DNA from: Chloroflexota bacterium
GTDB lineage: Bacteria > Chloroflexota > Limnocylindria > Limnocylindrales > CSP1-4
DNA: 64,000 nt
Direction of reading: 5' to 3'
Assembly: GCA_019637815.1 (NCBI GenBank)
Contig: JAHBUZ010000006.1
Location: forward strand, 62,001-126,000
The notes under the pieces are model-generated. The model was given only the letters and a program-made list of their open reading frames with translations, ran no database searches and had not been told where the DNA came from. The position numbers and the translations under genes are program-made. Shown here piece after piece: positions 16,575 to 25,284 of this stretch. Numbering within the stretch: position 1 is the stretch's first letter; each line of letters starts with the position of its first letter.

Positions 16575-17974
16575 CCGGCCCGACGGGCGCCGTGACCACG
16601 ATGACCGGGGCTGGCCGAGCCACCTCGCCGTTCGCCATCCGGGGCGTCATCGAGGGCTTCTACGGTCATCCCTGGACCCAGGCGCAGCGGCTTCGCTGCA
16701 TCGACCTGATGGGTGCCCGCGGCATGGGCACCTTCATGTACGCGCCCAAGGATGACCCGCTGCTGCGGCGTGACTGGCGACTGGCGTATGACGGCGAGGC
16801 GCTCGCCCGGCTCCGGGAGCTGGTCGATCGATGTGCGACCGTGGGCATGGAGCTCGCCTGGTGCATCTCACCGGGGCTCTCGATCCGGTACTCGGATGCC
16901 GCGGACATCGAGGCGCTCCTGGCCAAGCTGCGATCCGTGGCGGCGCTCGGCATCCGTCACCTGGGCCTGTTCCTCGATGACATCCCGCGTGAGCTCCAGC
17001 ACCCCGAGGACGTGGCGGCGTACCCGGACCTGGCGAGCGCCCACGTGGACCTGGTGCAGCAGGTGTTCGCGGGACTGCCCGTCGGCTGTCGACTCATCGT
17101 GTGCCCGCTCGTCTACTGGGGCACGGGCACGGAGCCCTATCTCGCCGCGCTCGGCGCGGGCATCGATCCGCGCATCGACATCTTCTGGACGGGTCGCGCG
17201 ATCTGCTCGCCGACGCTCGACCTGGCGGACGCCGCGACCGTCACGCGCACCGCGCTCCGCCCACCCACGTACTGGGACAACTACCCGGTCAACGACGTGG
17301 CCATGACCTACGAGCTCCACATCGGCCCGTATCGTGGCCGGGACCCGCTCCTGTGGCGCTCGTCGACGGGCATCATCGCCAACCCCATGGAGCTGGCAGA
17401 GGCGTCGCTCATCCCGCTCGCGACCATCGCGGACTATCTCGCGGACCCCGAGGGCTATGACCCGGAGGCCAGCTGGCAGCGTGCGATCCGGGACGTCGCG
17501 GGTGATGCGGACGCGGAGCGGTTCGCCCTGTTCGCGGACAACGTCCGCTCGTCCTGCCTCGCCACGGACGATGCGCCGCTCGTCACGGCCACCCTCGAGC
17601 GATGTCTTGGTCTCGTGGCACGCGGCGAGGATGCCGCCGCGGCCGCCGAGCTGGGCACGCTCGCCGATCGGCTGCTCAGCGCCGCTGCGCACCTGCTCCG
17701 CGGTCCCGTCACGAACCGCGCGCTCATGGATGAGTGCCGGCCGTGGCTCCGCGTGTTCGAGCTCGGGGCGCAGGCCCTCCGCCGGATGGCGGACCTGGTC
17801 GCGGAGGGGCGACTGGAGACGGATGGACCGGCCGAGCTGCGGCCGTTCCAGATCAGGCTTCGCCGGGCGCGCGCCCGCGTGTTCGGCGATGTGTTGGAGA
17901 TGACCTTGTCCGACCTGACCGGGACCATGTTCCGACCGGGCGAGGTACCGGAGCTGGAAGGAGGAGAACCGTGA
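16571..17974 (+). CDS. GH84 beta-N-acetylglucosaminidase (O-GlcNAcase type)
   Basis: 467 residues. The GH84 signature is complete: GVIEGFYGHPW at 25-35, MYAPKDDP at 56-63, and the catalytic aspartate pair D136-D137 in LFLDDI, which perform substrate-assisted hydrolysis of beta-linked GlcNAc. FWTGRAICSP and WDNYPVND are also family motifs. No signal peptide is visible, so the enzyme is probably cytoplasmic and acts on imported GlcNAc conjugates. Most bacterial GH84 enzymes are large secreted proteins, so this short form in a transport operon is notable. A second ATG at residue 11 is possible. ATGA overlap with the SIS gene. Confidence 0.95.
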   Translation: MTGPTGAVTTMTGAGRATSPFAIRGVIEGFYGHPWTQAQRLRCIDLMGARGMGTFMYAPKDDPLLRRDWRLAYDGEALARLRELVDRCATVGMELAWCISPGLSIRYSDAADIEALLAKLRSVAALGIRHLGLFLDDIPRELQHPEDVAAYPDLASAHVDLVQQVFAGLPVGCRLIVCPLVYWGTGTEPYLAALGAGIDPRIDIFWTGRAICSPTLDLADAATVTRTALRPPTYWDNYPVNDVAMTYELHIGPYRGRDPLLWRSSTGIIANPMELAEASLIPLATIADYLADPEGYDPEASWQRAIRDVAGDADAERFALFADNVRSSCLATDDAPLVTATLERCLGLVARGEDAAAAAELGTLADRLLSAAAHLLRGPVTNRALMDECRPWLRVFELGAQALRRMADLVAEGRLETDGPAELRPFQIRLRRARARVFGDVLEMTLSDLTGTMFRPGEVPELEGGEP

Positions 17975-19239
17975 GGACACACCATCGCGGGAGGGCCGTC
18001 ATCGCGGCACTGTCCGTGGCGGCGCTCGCCGTCGCGAGCAGTGTCAGCGGTGCGGTCGCCCAGGATCGCACGCTGCGCATCGCCATGGGATCGCCGGGCG
18101 AGGCAGGCATCCGTGTCTGGGAGGCCATCGGCGCCCAGTTCGAGGCCGCCAATCCGGGCGTCACGGTCGACATCGAGTTCATGGATGACGACCTGTACCA
18201 GACCATCGGCCTGCCGCAGCTGCTGGCGAGCCCCAATGCCCCCGACATCTACTTCGAGTGGACCGGCAGCCGCATGGCCCAGCGTGCCGCGGATGGCTAC
18301 GCGGCCGACCTGACCGAAGCGGTCGCCAGTGGGCCGCTCGCCGGCCTCCTGGACGATGAGCTGTTCGCGGCCGCGACCCTGGACGGCAAGATCGTGCTGT
18401 TCCCGCACACCGCGGACGTCACGAACGTGCTCTGGTACAACGTGCCCCTGTTCGCGGAACACGGCCTGACCCCGCCGACCACGTTCGAGGAGCTGCTCGC
18501 GGTGTGCGACGCGTTCGTCGCCGCGGACATCATCCCCATCGCGACCGGGAACAAGGACCTGTGGGCGGCCGGCAACTGGCTCAGTCACATGGCGTCCCGG
18601 GTCGTGGGCGAGGACGTGTATGACGCGACGCTCGCCGCAGGTGGTCCGTTCAACACCCCCGAGTGGGAGCAGGCGTTCGGGTACATCGCGCAGCTGCGCG
18701 AGCATTCGTGCGTCAACGAGAGCGCCAACGCCATCGCGGACAACGAGGGCGCGCAGCTGTTCTTCCAGGGCAGCGCGGCGATGCACCCCATCGGCTCGTG
18801 GCTGGTCAGCTGGGCCATCGATGAGGCGCCCGATCTGGAGTTCGACTTCGTCAACCTGCCCGCGATGCCGGAGGGGTCCGCGGGTGACCAGGGCAGCGCC
18901 ATCGGCGTCGAGACCGGCTATATGGTCAACGCCAACAGCCAGGTGCAGGACCTCGCGGTCGAGTTCCTGGCGCTCATGAACAGCCCCGAGAACGTCAAGG
19001 CGTACGTGGCGGCGGAGATCGTGCCGCTCGCCAGGTCCGTCGCGGACGCTGGGGTGGACGGACGCTCGCTGCGGCTCGGTGAGCTGCTTGCGGGGGCCCC
19101 TGCGGTGGTGCTGCCCCCGGACACGGGCTACGACCTCGAGATGGCGAACGCGCTGTACGCAGCGGAGGCTGCGGTGTTGGGTGGCCAGGCCACGCCAGCC
19201 GCGGCGCTCGCCGCGCTCGACCAGCAGCTGGCTCGATAG
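17971..19239 (+). CDS. ABC sugar-binding protein (family 1), GlcNAc importer
   Basis: 422 residues from a GTG that overlaps the GH84 stop, with a perfect AAGGAGGAG upstream. Signal peptide ends AVAQD (signal peptidase I; no lipobox cysteine). The mature protein is a family-1 extracellular solute-binding protein: LRIAMGSPGEAGIRVWEAI, FEAANPGVTVDIEFM, LPQLLASPNAPDIYFEW, LFFQGSAAMHPIGSW. It should deliver GlcNAc or small GlcNAc-containing oligosaccharides to the two permeases that follow. A large stem-loop separates it from them. Confidence 0.92.
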   Translation: MRTHHRGRAVIAALSVAALAVASSVSGAVAQDRTLRIAMGSPGEAGIRVWEAIGAQFEAANPGVTVDIEFMDDDLYQTIGLPQLLASPNAPDIYFEWTGSRMAQRAADGYAADLTEAVASGPLAGLLDDELFAAATLDGKIVLFPHTADVTNVLWYNVPLFAEHGLTPPTTFEELLAVCDAFVAADIIPIATGNKDLWAAGNWLSHMASRVVGEDVYDATLAAGGPFNTPEWEQAFGYIAQLREHSCVNESANAIADNEGAQLFFQGSAAMHPIGSWLVSWAIDEAPDLEFDFVNLPAMPEGSAGDQGSAIGVETGYMVNANSQVQDLAVEFLALMNSPENVKAYVAAEIVPLARSVADAGVDGRSLRLGELLAGAPAVVLPPDTGYDLEMANALYAAEAAVLGGQATPAAALAALDQQLAR

Positions 19240-19244
19240 ACGAC

Positions 19245-19284
19245 CCAGGGTCGGCCGCGCAGCGCTCCCGGCGGCCGACCCTGG
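19245..19284 (+). terminator. Stem-loop between binding-protein and permease genes
   Basis: Perfect 14-bp arms CCAGGGTCGGCCGC and GCGGCCGACCCTGG with a 12-base loop, 6 bases after the stop of the binding protein. Such hairpins in sugar ABC operons stabilise the upstream mRNA and reduce read-through, giving more binding protein than permease. Confidence 0.7.
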
Positions 19285-19305
19285 CACCCTTCCTGCGGCA
19301 TCGAC

Positions 19306-20184
19306 ATGCGTCCTGACCGACGGGTCGCCCCGTGGCTGTTCCTGGCCCCGGGGCTCGTCGTGTTCAGCGTGGCGGTGCTGCTGCCGATGGTCCTCACCGT
19401 CGGCTTCAGCTTCACGGAGTGGAACGGCTTCGGGGCGATGACGTTCGTGGGCCTGGACAACTACGTCCGGGCCTTCCACGACACGTTCCTGCGGGCGTCG
19501 TTCCTGCACGTGATCGTGTACATCGCCGCGACGCTCGTGCTGGAGGTCCTCGTGGGGCTCTGCCTCGCCGGACTCGTGAGCATGCGTCGCGGCCGTCTCT
19601 GGTTCCGGGTCGCCATCTTCACGCCCGTGATGCTGCCCATGGTCGTGGTCGCGGTGCTCTGGGCGTTCGTGTACAACCCCGACTTCGGTCTGCTCAACGG
19701 CGCGCTCGAGGCGATGGGACTTGCCGGTCTCCAGCGGATCTGGCTGGGCGATCCGTCCGTGGCGCTGCTCGCGATCTCGGTCGTGTCCGGCTGGGTGTAT
19801 GCCGGCTTCTACATGATGATCTTCTACGCCGCGTTCCGGCAGGTGCCGTCGGACATCATCGAGGCGGCGCGCCTGGACGGCGCCGGTGAGTGGTCGATCT
19901 TCCGACGCGTGAAGGTGCCCATGATCCGGGGCGCCGTCGGGGTGGCCGTGCTGCTGTGCGTGACCGGTGGCTTCCAGGGCTTCGACCTGTTCTTCGTGAT
20001 GACCAACGGCGGGCCCTACGGGTCGACGGAGATCCCCACGACGCTGCTCGTGCGCACCGTGTTCCGCCACGCGGACGTGGGTTACGGCTCGGCGATGGCC
20101 GTGGTGCTCACCGCGGTCGTGGTGACGTGCGGTCTCGCCTACGCGCAGCTCCAGGTCCGGCGCACCCGGGGAGCCGCCCGATGA
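19306..20184 (+). CDS. ABC sugar permease, MalF type
   Basis: 292 residues, six predicted membrane helices. The cytoplasmic EAA loop is IIEAARLDGAGEWSIFRRVKVPMIRG (about residues 185-210), the contact to the ATPase. FVGLDNYVRAF and the N-terminal PWLFLAPGLVVFSVAVLLPM are typical of CUT1 importers. Start ATG at 19306; the stop overlaps the next permease (ATGA). No ATPase gene follows, so an ATPase encoded elsewhere is required. Confidence 0.94.
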   Translation: MRPDRRVAPWLFLAPGLVVFSVAVLLPMVLTVGFSFTEWNGFGAMTFVGLDNYVRAFHDTFLRASFLHVIVYIAATLVLEVLVGLCLAGLVSMRRGRLWFRVAIFTPVMLPMVVVAVLWAFVYNPDFGLLNGALEAMGLAGLQRIWLGDPSVALLAISVVSGWVYAGFYMMIFYAAFRQVPSDIIEAARLDGAGEWSIFRRVKVPMIRGAVGVAVLLCVTGGFQGFDLFFVMTNGGPYGSTEIPTTLLVRTVFRHADVGYGSAMAVVLTAVVVTCGLAYAQLQVRRTRGAAR

Positions 20185-21017
20185 GCGGCGCCCGCGCCCG
20201 CTGGAGCTTCCCGCAGCTGCTGGTGACGCTGGGGCTGCTGCTCATCGCGGTGGTGTTCTTCTTCCCGATGATCTGGATGGTCATGAACAGCTTCAAGACC
20301 AACCAGGCGATCTTCCGGACGCCGTTCGCGCTGCCGGAGTCGATCGACTTCGATCGCTGGATCAAGGCGTGGGAGGTCGGTCACATCGGCCAGTACGCGC
20401 TCAACAGCGCCATCGTGACCGGGGTGTCCGTGGCGGCGATCCTGGTCATCGCGGCGTCCGCGGCGTTCGCGTTCAGTCGCTATCGATTCCCGGGCCGGTC
20501 GCTGGCGCTCGGGCTGTTCGCGCTGGGACTGCTGCTGCCGCTCCAGTCGTACTTCATCGCCCAGTCCACGATGTTCCGACAGGTGGGCATCCTCGACACG
20601 CGCTGGGCGCTCATCATCCCGTACATCGCGATGGGTCTGCCGCTCGCGGTGTACCTGCTCAAGGTCTACCTGGACGCGCTGCCCGAGGAGCTGTTCGAGG
20701 CGGCCCATATCGATGGCGCGAGCGACCTGCGGGTGTTCGGCTCGCTGGCGATGCCGCTGCTCCGACCCGGTCTCGCGACGGTGGCCATCTTCTCCGCGCT
20801 CGCCTGCTGGAACGAGTTCCTGCTGGCCCTGCTGTACATCCAGGACGACAGGCTCAAGACGATCCCCACCGGGCTGCTCGCGTTCTCGTCCCGCTACGTG
20901 ACCGACTACTCGCTGCTGTTCTCGGCGCTGTCCATCATCACCATCCCCATGGTCGTCATCTACGTCGTGTTCAACCGCCAGATCGTGGAGGGCATCACGG
21001 CCGGCAGCGTCAAGTAG
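20181..21017 (+). CDS. ABC sugar permease, MalG type
   Basis: 278 residues, CUT1 permease partner of the preceding gene. Features: FPMIWMVMNSFKTNQAIF after helix 1, SRYRFPGRSLAL, and the EAA loop LFEAAHIDGASDLRVFGSLAMPLLRPGLATV at about 171-201. The C-terminus FNRQIVEGITAGSVK is a hallmark of this subfamily. Last gene of the GlcNAc operon. Confidence 0.94.
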   Translation: MSGARARWSFPQLLVTLGLLLIAVVFFFPMIWMVMNSFKTNQAIFRTPFALPESIDFDRWIKAWEVGHIGQYALNSAIVTGVSVAAILVIAASAAFAFSRYRFPGRSLALGLFALGLLLPLQSYFIAQSTMFRQVGILDTRWALIIPYIAMGLPLAVYLLKVYLDALPEELFEAAHIDGASDLRVFGSLAMPLLRPGLATVAIFSALACWNEFLLALLYIQDDRLKTIPTGLLAFSSRYVTDYSLLFSALSIITIPMVVIYVVFNRQIVEGITAGSVK

Positions 21018-21039
21018 GGTCGGGCCGAACCGGCCACCG

Positions 21040-21084
21040 CCGTGCCTCGGCACAACGCCGTGCCTCGGCACAACGCCGTGCGTG
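21040..21084. repeat. 18-bp tandem repeat after the GlcNAc operon
   Basis: CCGTGCCTCGGCACAACG is repeated exactly at 21040-21057 and 21058-21075, then partly again. Each unit contains the hairpin GTGC-CTCG-GCAC, so the pair may act as a terminator. Similar 18-bp units occur at 33.6 kb and 49.0 kb. The rest of the 21018-21541 gap holds only the 21-bp repeat below. Confidence 0.6.
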
Positions 21085-21404
21085 GGGCAGCGTCGCGCCT
21101 CGGTACCCCGCGCCTCCCAGGATGTGGGCGTCCGGACGAAGCAGTCCGCCGCGGACCCACACGACCCTCCGTCTCCGGCCACGTCCGTCGTCGCGATCGC
21201 CGGATCCTGGGCAGGATGACGAGGCACCGGCCCCGATCCGAGTCTCTCGACGGCTCCGAGGACTCCGACCGGGTCCTACGAAGCGGGTCCTTCGTCGATA
21301 CGCCCGGATCCTGGGCGGCGGTCGCGGCCACGGCCCGGATGCTGGCAGGCAGCGTCAAGGAGCGTGATGACCGCTGGTACCCGCCGGCGGCCATCCGGCC
21401 GGAT

Positions 21405-21477
21405 CCGATCTTCGGTGCGACGGGAGATCCTGCGCGCCCTGCCGAAGATCCTGCAAGCCTCGCCGAAGATCCGGCCG
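21405..21477. repeat. 21-bp repeat array upstream of the heparinase gene
   Basis: Units of the form GAAGATCCTGCAAGCCTCGCC, one good copy plus two partial ones, preceded by an inverted CGATCTTCGG. A second array with the same order of elements lies just after the gene (25186-25250), so the two bracket the 3.6-kb coding region. Confidence 0.65.
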
Positions 21478-21541
21478 AGTCCGCGTCTCGATCGCCCGTT
21501 CGGCCCTTGCCCGATGGGTGGACCCCGGATAGCCTCCGCGC

Positions 21542-24500
21542 GTGGCTCAGCCTTCTTCACCTCGATCGGTCGGGCGCGCGGTCGGCCTCTCCCTGGCCCT
21601 CGTCATGCTCGCGGGCCTCGTACCGGCTGGGCAGGCACTCGGCCAGGGGTCCTCGGTCGCTGCGCCCTCCATCCCGGCTGCACCGTCCACCCGGACCGTG
21701 GCGCTTCCCCAGGGCGCGGCGCCGGCCCCCGTCACCGGTCACCCGCGGCTGTGGCTGACCGCCGACGACCTGCCGCGCTACCGCTCGTGGGCCACCGACG
21801 CCAATCCGCTGTGGCGGGACGGCTTCTGGCCGCTCGTGGAGCGCATGACGGCGGACATGGACGCGGGCCTCGTGCCCACCGAGGACACCGGCACCCGCGG
21901 CTACACGGCCTATCCCACGGAGAGCTACGCGGAGCTGTTCGCGTTCGTCTCGCTCGTCCATCCGAACGAGGCGGTCCGCACCGAGTACGCCCAGCGCGCT
22001 CGCGACCTGCTGATGTACGCCATCGGCGAGGCAGCCAAGGGTGCGGCGCCGGGCGTGCCGTTCCGCGATCCGGAGTTCACGATCCCATCGAGCGATCGCC
22101 TCCGCTGGTGGGGTGAGGCGTGGCCACTCACGGTGGACTGGATCCACCCCATCCTGACGGCCGAGGACAGGGTCACCATCCGTGACGTGTTCGCGCGTTG
22201 GTCGGAGGAGATGGTCACCCAGGGCTACAACCACCCCGAGCCGGTGGGCCTGGTGGACGATCCGACGCTGTTCGCGGACCGGACCGCGCTCCGGCTCTCG
22301 GGCAACAACTACTTCGGCTCGCACATCCGCAACGTGGGCATGATGGCGCTCGCGCTCGACCCGGAGGACGACCCGGACGGGGAGCTCGCGGGCTGGCTGG
22401 CGCACGTCATCGGCGCTCACCTGTACATGAACGACCAGCTGCTGCGCACCGATGCCGCCGGCGGCATGGCACCGGAAGGCTTCGAGTACAGCCAGCAGGC
22501 GCTCGCCTACATCGTCCAGCTCCAGCTCGCGCTGCGGACCGCGGGCCTGGGCGACCCGGCCCGCTGGGGTCGTCAGGTGGATCCGACCAGCAACCCCTTC
22601 TGGGACGAGCTCATCCCGGCATTCCTCCATTCGCTCAGCCCCACGTCGGGCGTGCTGCCGGGCGTGGAGTACTACGGCGTCGTGTACCAGCCCGCGTGGT
22701 ATGGCGACGGCGAGGTGTACATCGGCCCGGACATGATCGGTCTGCTGGGCGCGCTCGGCCGGTACGACGAGCTGACCGGAAACACCGACCGCCTCGCGGA
22801 CATCCGCTGGGTGCAGTCCGAGACCCCGCCGGGCGGACCCGAGATGCTGGTCATCGATCGGGTGCTGTACGCCAACGGTCTCGGCTCGCCGGCCAACGCG
22901 ATCCTGTACTTCATGCTGTTCGATCCCGAGGCGCCGGCTGCGGAGGACCCGCGCCCGGACCTGCCGCTGGTCCACTTCGCGCCGGGCATCGGACGGCTGC
23001 TCGCCCGCACCTCCTGGGACGCTGACGCCGCGTGGTTCAGCTGGAACCTCGGCTGGATCGCGATCGATCACCAGAACGCGGACGGCAACGGATTCCAGTA
23101 CTGGCGGGACGGCGAGTGGCTGACCAAGATCGCGGTGGGCTACGGCGGTGAGTACGGCGATGACGACCCCAGCGACGACTGGTACTACAACGACTCGGCG
23201 CACCAGAACACGCTCGCCATCGAGAACGAGGAGCCCTACGTCCTCGAGCCGACCGACTACCGGACGCAGCTCTACCTGCGTGGCTCGCAATGGGAGTACG
23301 GCGGTGATGGCGACCCGACGATCCTCGCGATGCGCGTGGCCCCGGGCTTCGTGTACGCCCTGGGCGATGCGACCGCCAGCTACCAGTCGACCTACATGGA
23401 ATCGACCGATGTGCGCCACGCCAGTCGGTCCATCGTGTGGCTGCCGCCCGATGTCATCGTCATCTACGACCGCGCCGAGACCGGCAACGAGGGGCAGTTC
23501 AAACGCTTCTGGCTCAACCTGACCGCCGATGGCACGGTCGATGGCTCCCGCGCCACGATCACCACCGCCAGCGGCCAGCAGCTCGTCGTGGACACGCTGC
23601 TCCCGGAGGGTGCCGTGCCCGAGGTCCGGCCGCTCGACAACCCGCTCGATTCGCGGGCGGCGGGCGACATGGTCACCCACCAGCTCGTGGTCGAGGCACC
23701 CGGCGACCCGGCCTCGACCCGCCTCCTCCACGTGCTCCAGGGCGCCGATGCGGGTGCAGGCGTGGGTGTGCCGCTGGGGCTCGCATCCGTCGATGGGCGC
23801 TCCGCAGGTGCGATCGTGGGGACCACCGCGGTGCTGTTCCCGGTCGATGTCGGGACGCCGGTCGACGGCCTGTCCTGGAGCGTGCCCGCGACCACGACGA
23901 CGCACCTGGTCACGGGCCTCCAGCCGGGTGCGGGGTACGACGTGACGATCGGGACCGCGGACGACAGCATCACCATGTCCCTCACGCTCGGCGGCGACTC
24001 GATCGCCGACGATGCCGGTGTGCTGCTCATCGGCGAGCTGCCGGCCGTGCTCGGTGATGCCTCGATCGCATTCACGCAGGAGCTTGCCTGGACCCCCTCG
24101 ACCGGCACGACCCCCGAGGCGACCGATGGCCCGTCATCGTCCGATGCGCCAGGCCCGGTCGCGACCGACGTGCCGGGTCCGGCCGCGACACCTGGTGCAG
24201 GGTCAGCGGTGGAGGATCCGGGCGTGCTCGAGGGCGCTGGCTGGATCGTGTTCGAGGCGACCGATGGGGACGGTGTCCGTCACCTGTATCGCATCGAGGC
24301 TGCGGCGGGTGCCACGCCGGAGGACCTGACGCCGGCGCTCGACGCGCTCGGCGGCGGGAGCATGGACGAGGCGATCTCGATCTCGCCGGATGGGGAGTGG
24401 CTGGCGATCGGCGCGGGCCGCTTCGACCCGCAGTGCGAGGGGTGGCCGTGCTCATCGATCGTGCGGGCCGACCTCACGGTCGCCGAGACGCCCCTGGTGG

Positions 24501-25129
24501 ACGGTCAGCCGATCCACGCCGAGGGTTGGAGCATCGTGGGGAGCGGCGGTGGCCTGGTGGTCTATCCGCTGTCCGGTGGTCCGCACGCGCTCGACCTGTG
24601 GGCGATCACCCGCGAGGGGTCCGGCTGGAGCCAGCCGGTGCTCCTGACGGGCGACTCCCCGTACGCGTTCAACCACACCGCGTCGCTCTCGGCCGATGGC
24701 ACGCGCATCGTGTTCGACTGCGGTGACGAGCCGTACGCCGGGGCCGGGACAGCCATCTGCGAGGCCGGCACGGACGGCTCCGGGTCGCGCGTGGTCGTGA
24801 CACCGGACCAGGGACCGCCCGGATCGGCCGCCGACGGCGCCCTTCACCATCCGGACTACGAACCGGATGGGAGCATCGTGTTCCAGGCGACCTGGGATGG
24901 GGCGCTCTGGCGGGTGCCAGCGGGCGGGGGCGCCCCGGTGCGTGTCGGCCCGGTGGTCGTGGGGGATTCCGCGCCGTGCGTCCTCGCCGACGGTCGCATC
25001 GCGTCCATCTGGTTCGGTCGTGAGGGGAGCGAGGGCATCCCGGACATCAAGCTCATGACGCCCGACGGCTCGGCCTACGCCCTGCTCCTCACCGGGATGC
25101 CGGTCGAGGACATCACCTGCGGCGGCTGA
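21542..25129 (+). CDS. Secreted heparinase II/III-like protein with C-terminal beta-propeller
   Basis: 1195 residues from a GTG. Signal peptide to about residue 35. The N-terminal (alpha/alpha) toroid (about 60-450) starts HPRLWLTADDLPRYRSWA and contains WWGEAWPLTVDWIHPIL and GNNYFGSHIRNVGM. The heparinase II/III beta domain (about 465-740) has FSWNLGWIAIDHQNADGNGF at about 500, then GEWLTKIAVGYGG and NTLAIENEEPYV. A Thr/Pro/Ala linker (about 850-895) leads to a TolB-like propeller (about 900-1195; ISISPDGEWLAIGAG, SLSADGTRIVFDCG, LADGRIASIWFG). Likely a polysaccharide lyase acting outside the cell on a uronate-containing glycan; the exact substrate is open. No neighbouring gene on the same strand follows. 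Confidence 0.85.
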   Translation: MAQPSSPRSVGRAVGLSLALVMLAGLVPAGQALGQGSSVAAPSIPAAPSTRTVALPQGAAPAPVTGHPRLWLTADDLPRYRSWATDANPLWRDGFWPLVERMTADMDAGLVPTEDTGTRGYTAYPTESYAELFAFVSLVHPNEAVRTEYAQRARDLLMYAIGEAAKGAAPGVPFRDPEFTIPSSDRLRWWGEAWPLTVDWIHPILTAEDRVTIRDVFARWSEEMVTQGYNHPEPVGLVDDPTLFADRTALRLSGNNYFGSHIRNVGMMALALDPEDDPDGELAGWLAHVIGAHLYMNDQLLRTDAAGGMAPEGFEYSQQALAYIVQLQLALRTAGLGDPARWGRQVDPTSNPFWDELIPAFLHSLSPTSGVLPGVEYYGVVYQPAWYGDGEVYIGPDMIGLLGALGRYDELTGNTDRLADIRWVQSETPPGGPEMLVIDRVLYANGLGSPANAILYFMLFDPEAPAAEDPRPDLPLVHFAPGIGRLLARTSWDADAAWFSWNLGWIAIDHQNADGNGFQYWRDGEWLTKIAVGYGGEYGDDDPSDDWYYNDSAHQNTLAIENEEPYVLEPTDYRTQLYLRGSQWEYGGDGDPTILAMRVAPGFVYALGDATASYQSTYMESTDVRHASRSIVWLPPDVIVIYDRAETGNEGQFKRFWLNLTADGTVDGSRATITTASGQQLVVDTLLPEGAVPEVRPLDNPLDSRAAGDMVTHQLVVEAPGDPASTRLLHVLQGADAGAGVGVPLGLASVDGRSAGAIVGTTAVLFPVDVGTPVDGLSWSVPATTTTHLVTGLQPGAGYDVTIGTADDSITMSLTLGGDSIADDAGVLLIGELPAVLGDASIAFTQELAWTPSTGTTPEATDGPSSSDAPGPVATDVPGPAATPGAGSAVEDPGVLEGAGWIVFEATDGDGVRHLYRIEAAAGATPEDLTPALDALGGGSMDEAISISPDGEWLAIGAGRFDPQCEGWPCSSIVRADLTVAETPLVDGQPIHAEGWSIVGSGGGLVVYPLSGGPHALDLWAITREGSGWSQPVLLTGDSPYAFNHTASLSADGTRIVFDCGDEPYAGAGTAICEAGTDGSGSRVVVTPDQGPPGSAADGALHHPDYEPDGSIVFQATWDGALWRVPAGGGAPVRVGPVVVGDSAPCVLADGRIASIWFGREGSEGIPDIKLMTPDGSAYALLLTGMPVEDITCGG

Positions 25130-25185
25130 CCCCTGGCCGCTCGCCGAGCGGGTCGATCGTCGGGCCGACGCGGCTCCACAGAGGC

Positions 25186-25250
25186 CGATCTTCGGGCTGA
25201 CGGAAGATCCTGCAAGCCACGCCGAAGATCCGGCAAGCCACACCGAAGAT
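25186..25250. repeat. 21-bp repeat array downstream of the heparinase gene
   Basis: CGATCTTCGG followed by GAAGATCCTGCAAGCCACGCC, GAAGATCCGGCAAGCCACACC and a partial GAAGATCGCGGC. Same units and same order as at 21405-21477. The inverted first element can pair with the later GAAGATC elements to form hairpins. Confidence 0.65.
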
Positions 25251-25284
25251 CGCGGCGGAACTCGGCGTCGGACAGAGCTCGGCG

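Noticed and set aside
17455..20070. 871-aa minus-strand ORF over the GlcNAc operon
   Set aside because: Composition is His/Arg/Gln-rich shadow coding opposite clear ABC transporter genes.
21557..23905. 782-aa minus-strand ORF opposite the heparinase gene
   Set aside because: No recognisable domain and it is fully antisense to a well-supported gene in a GC-rich genome.
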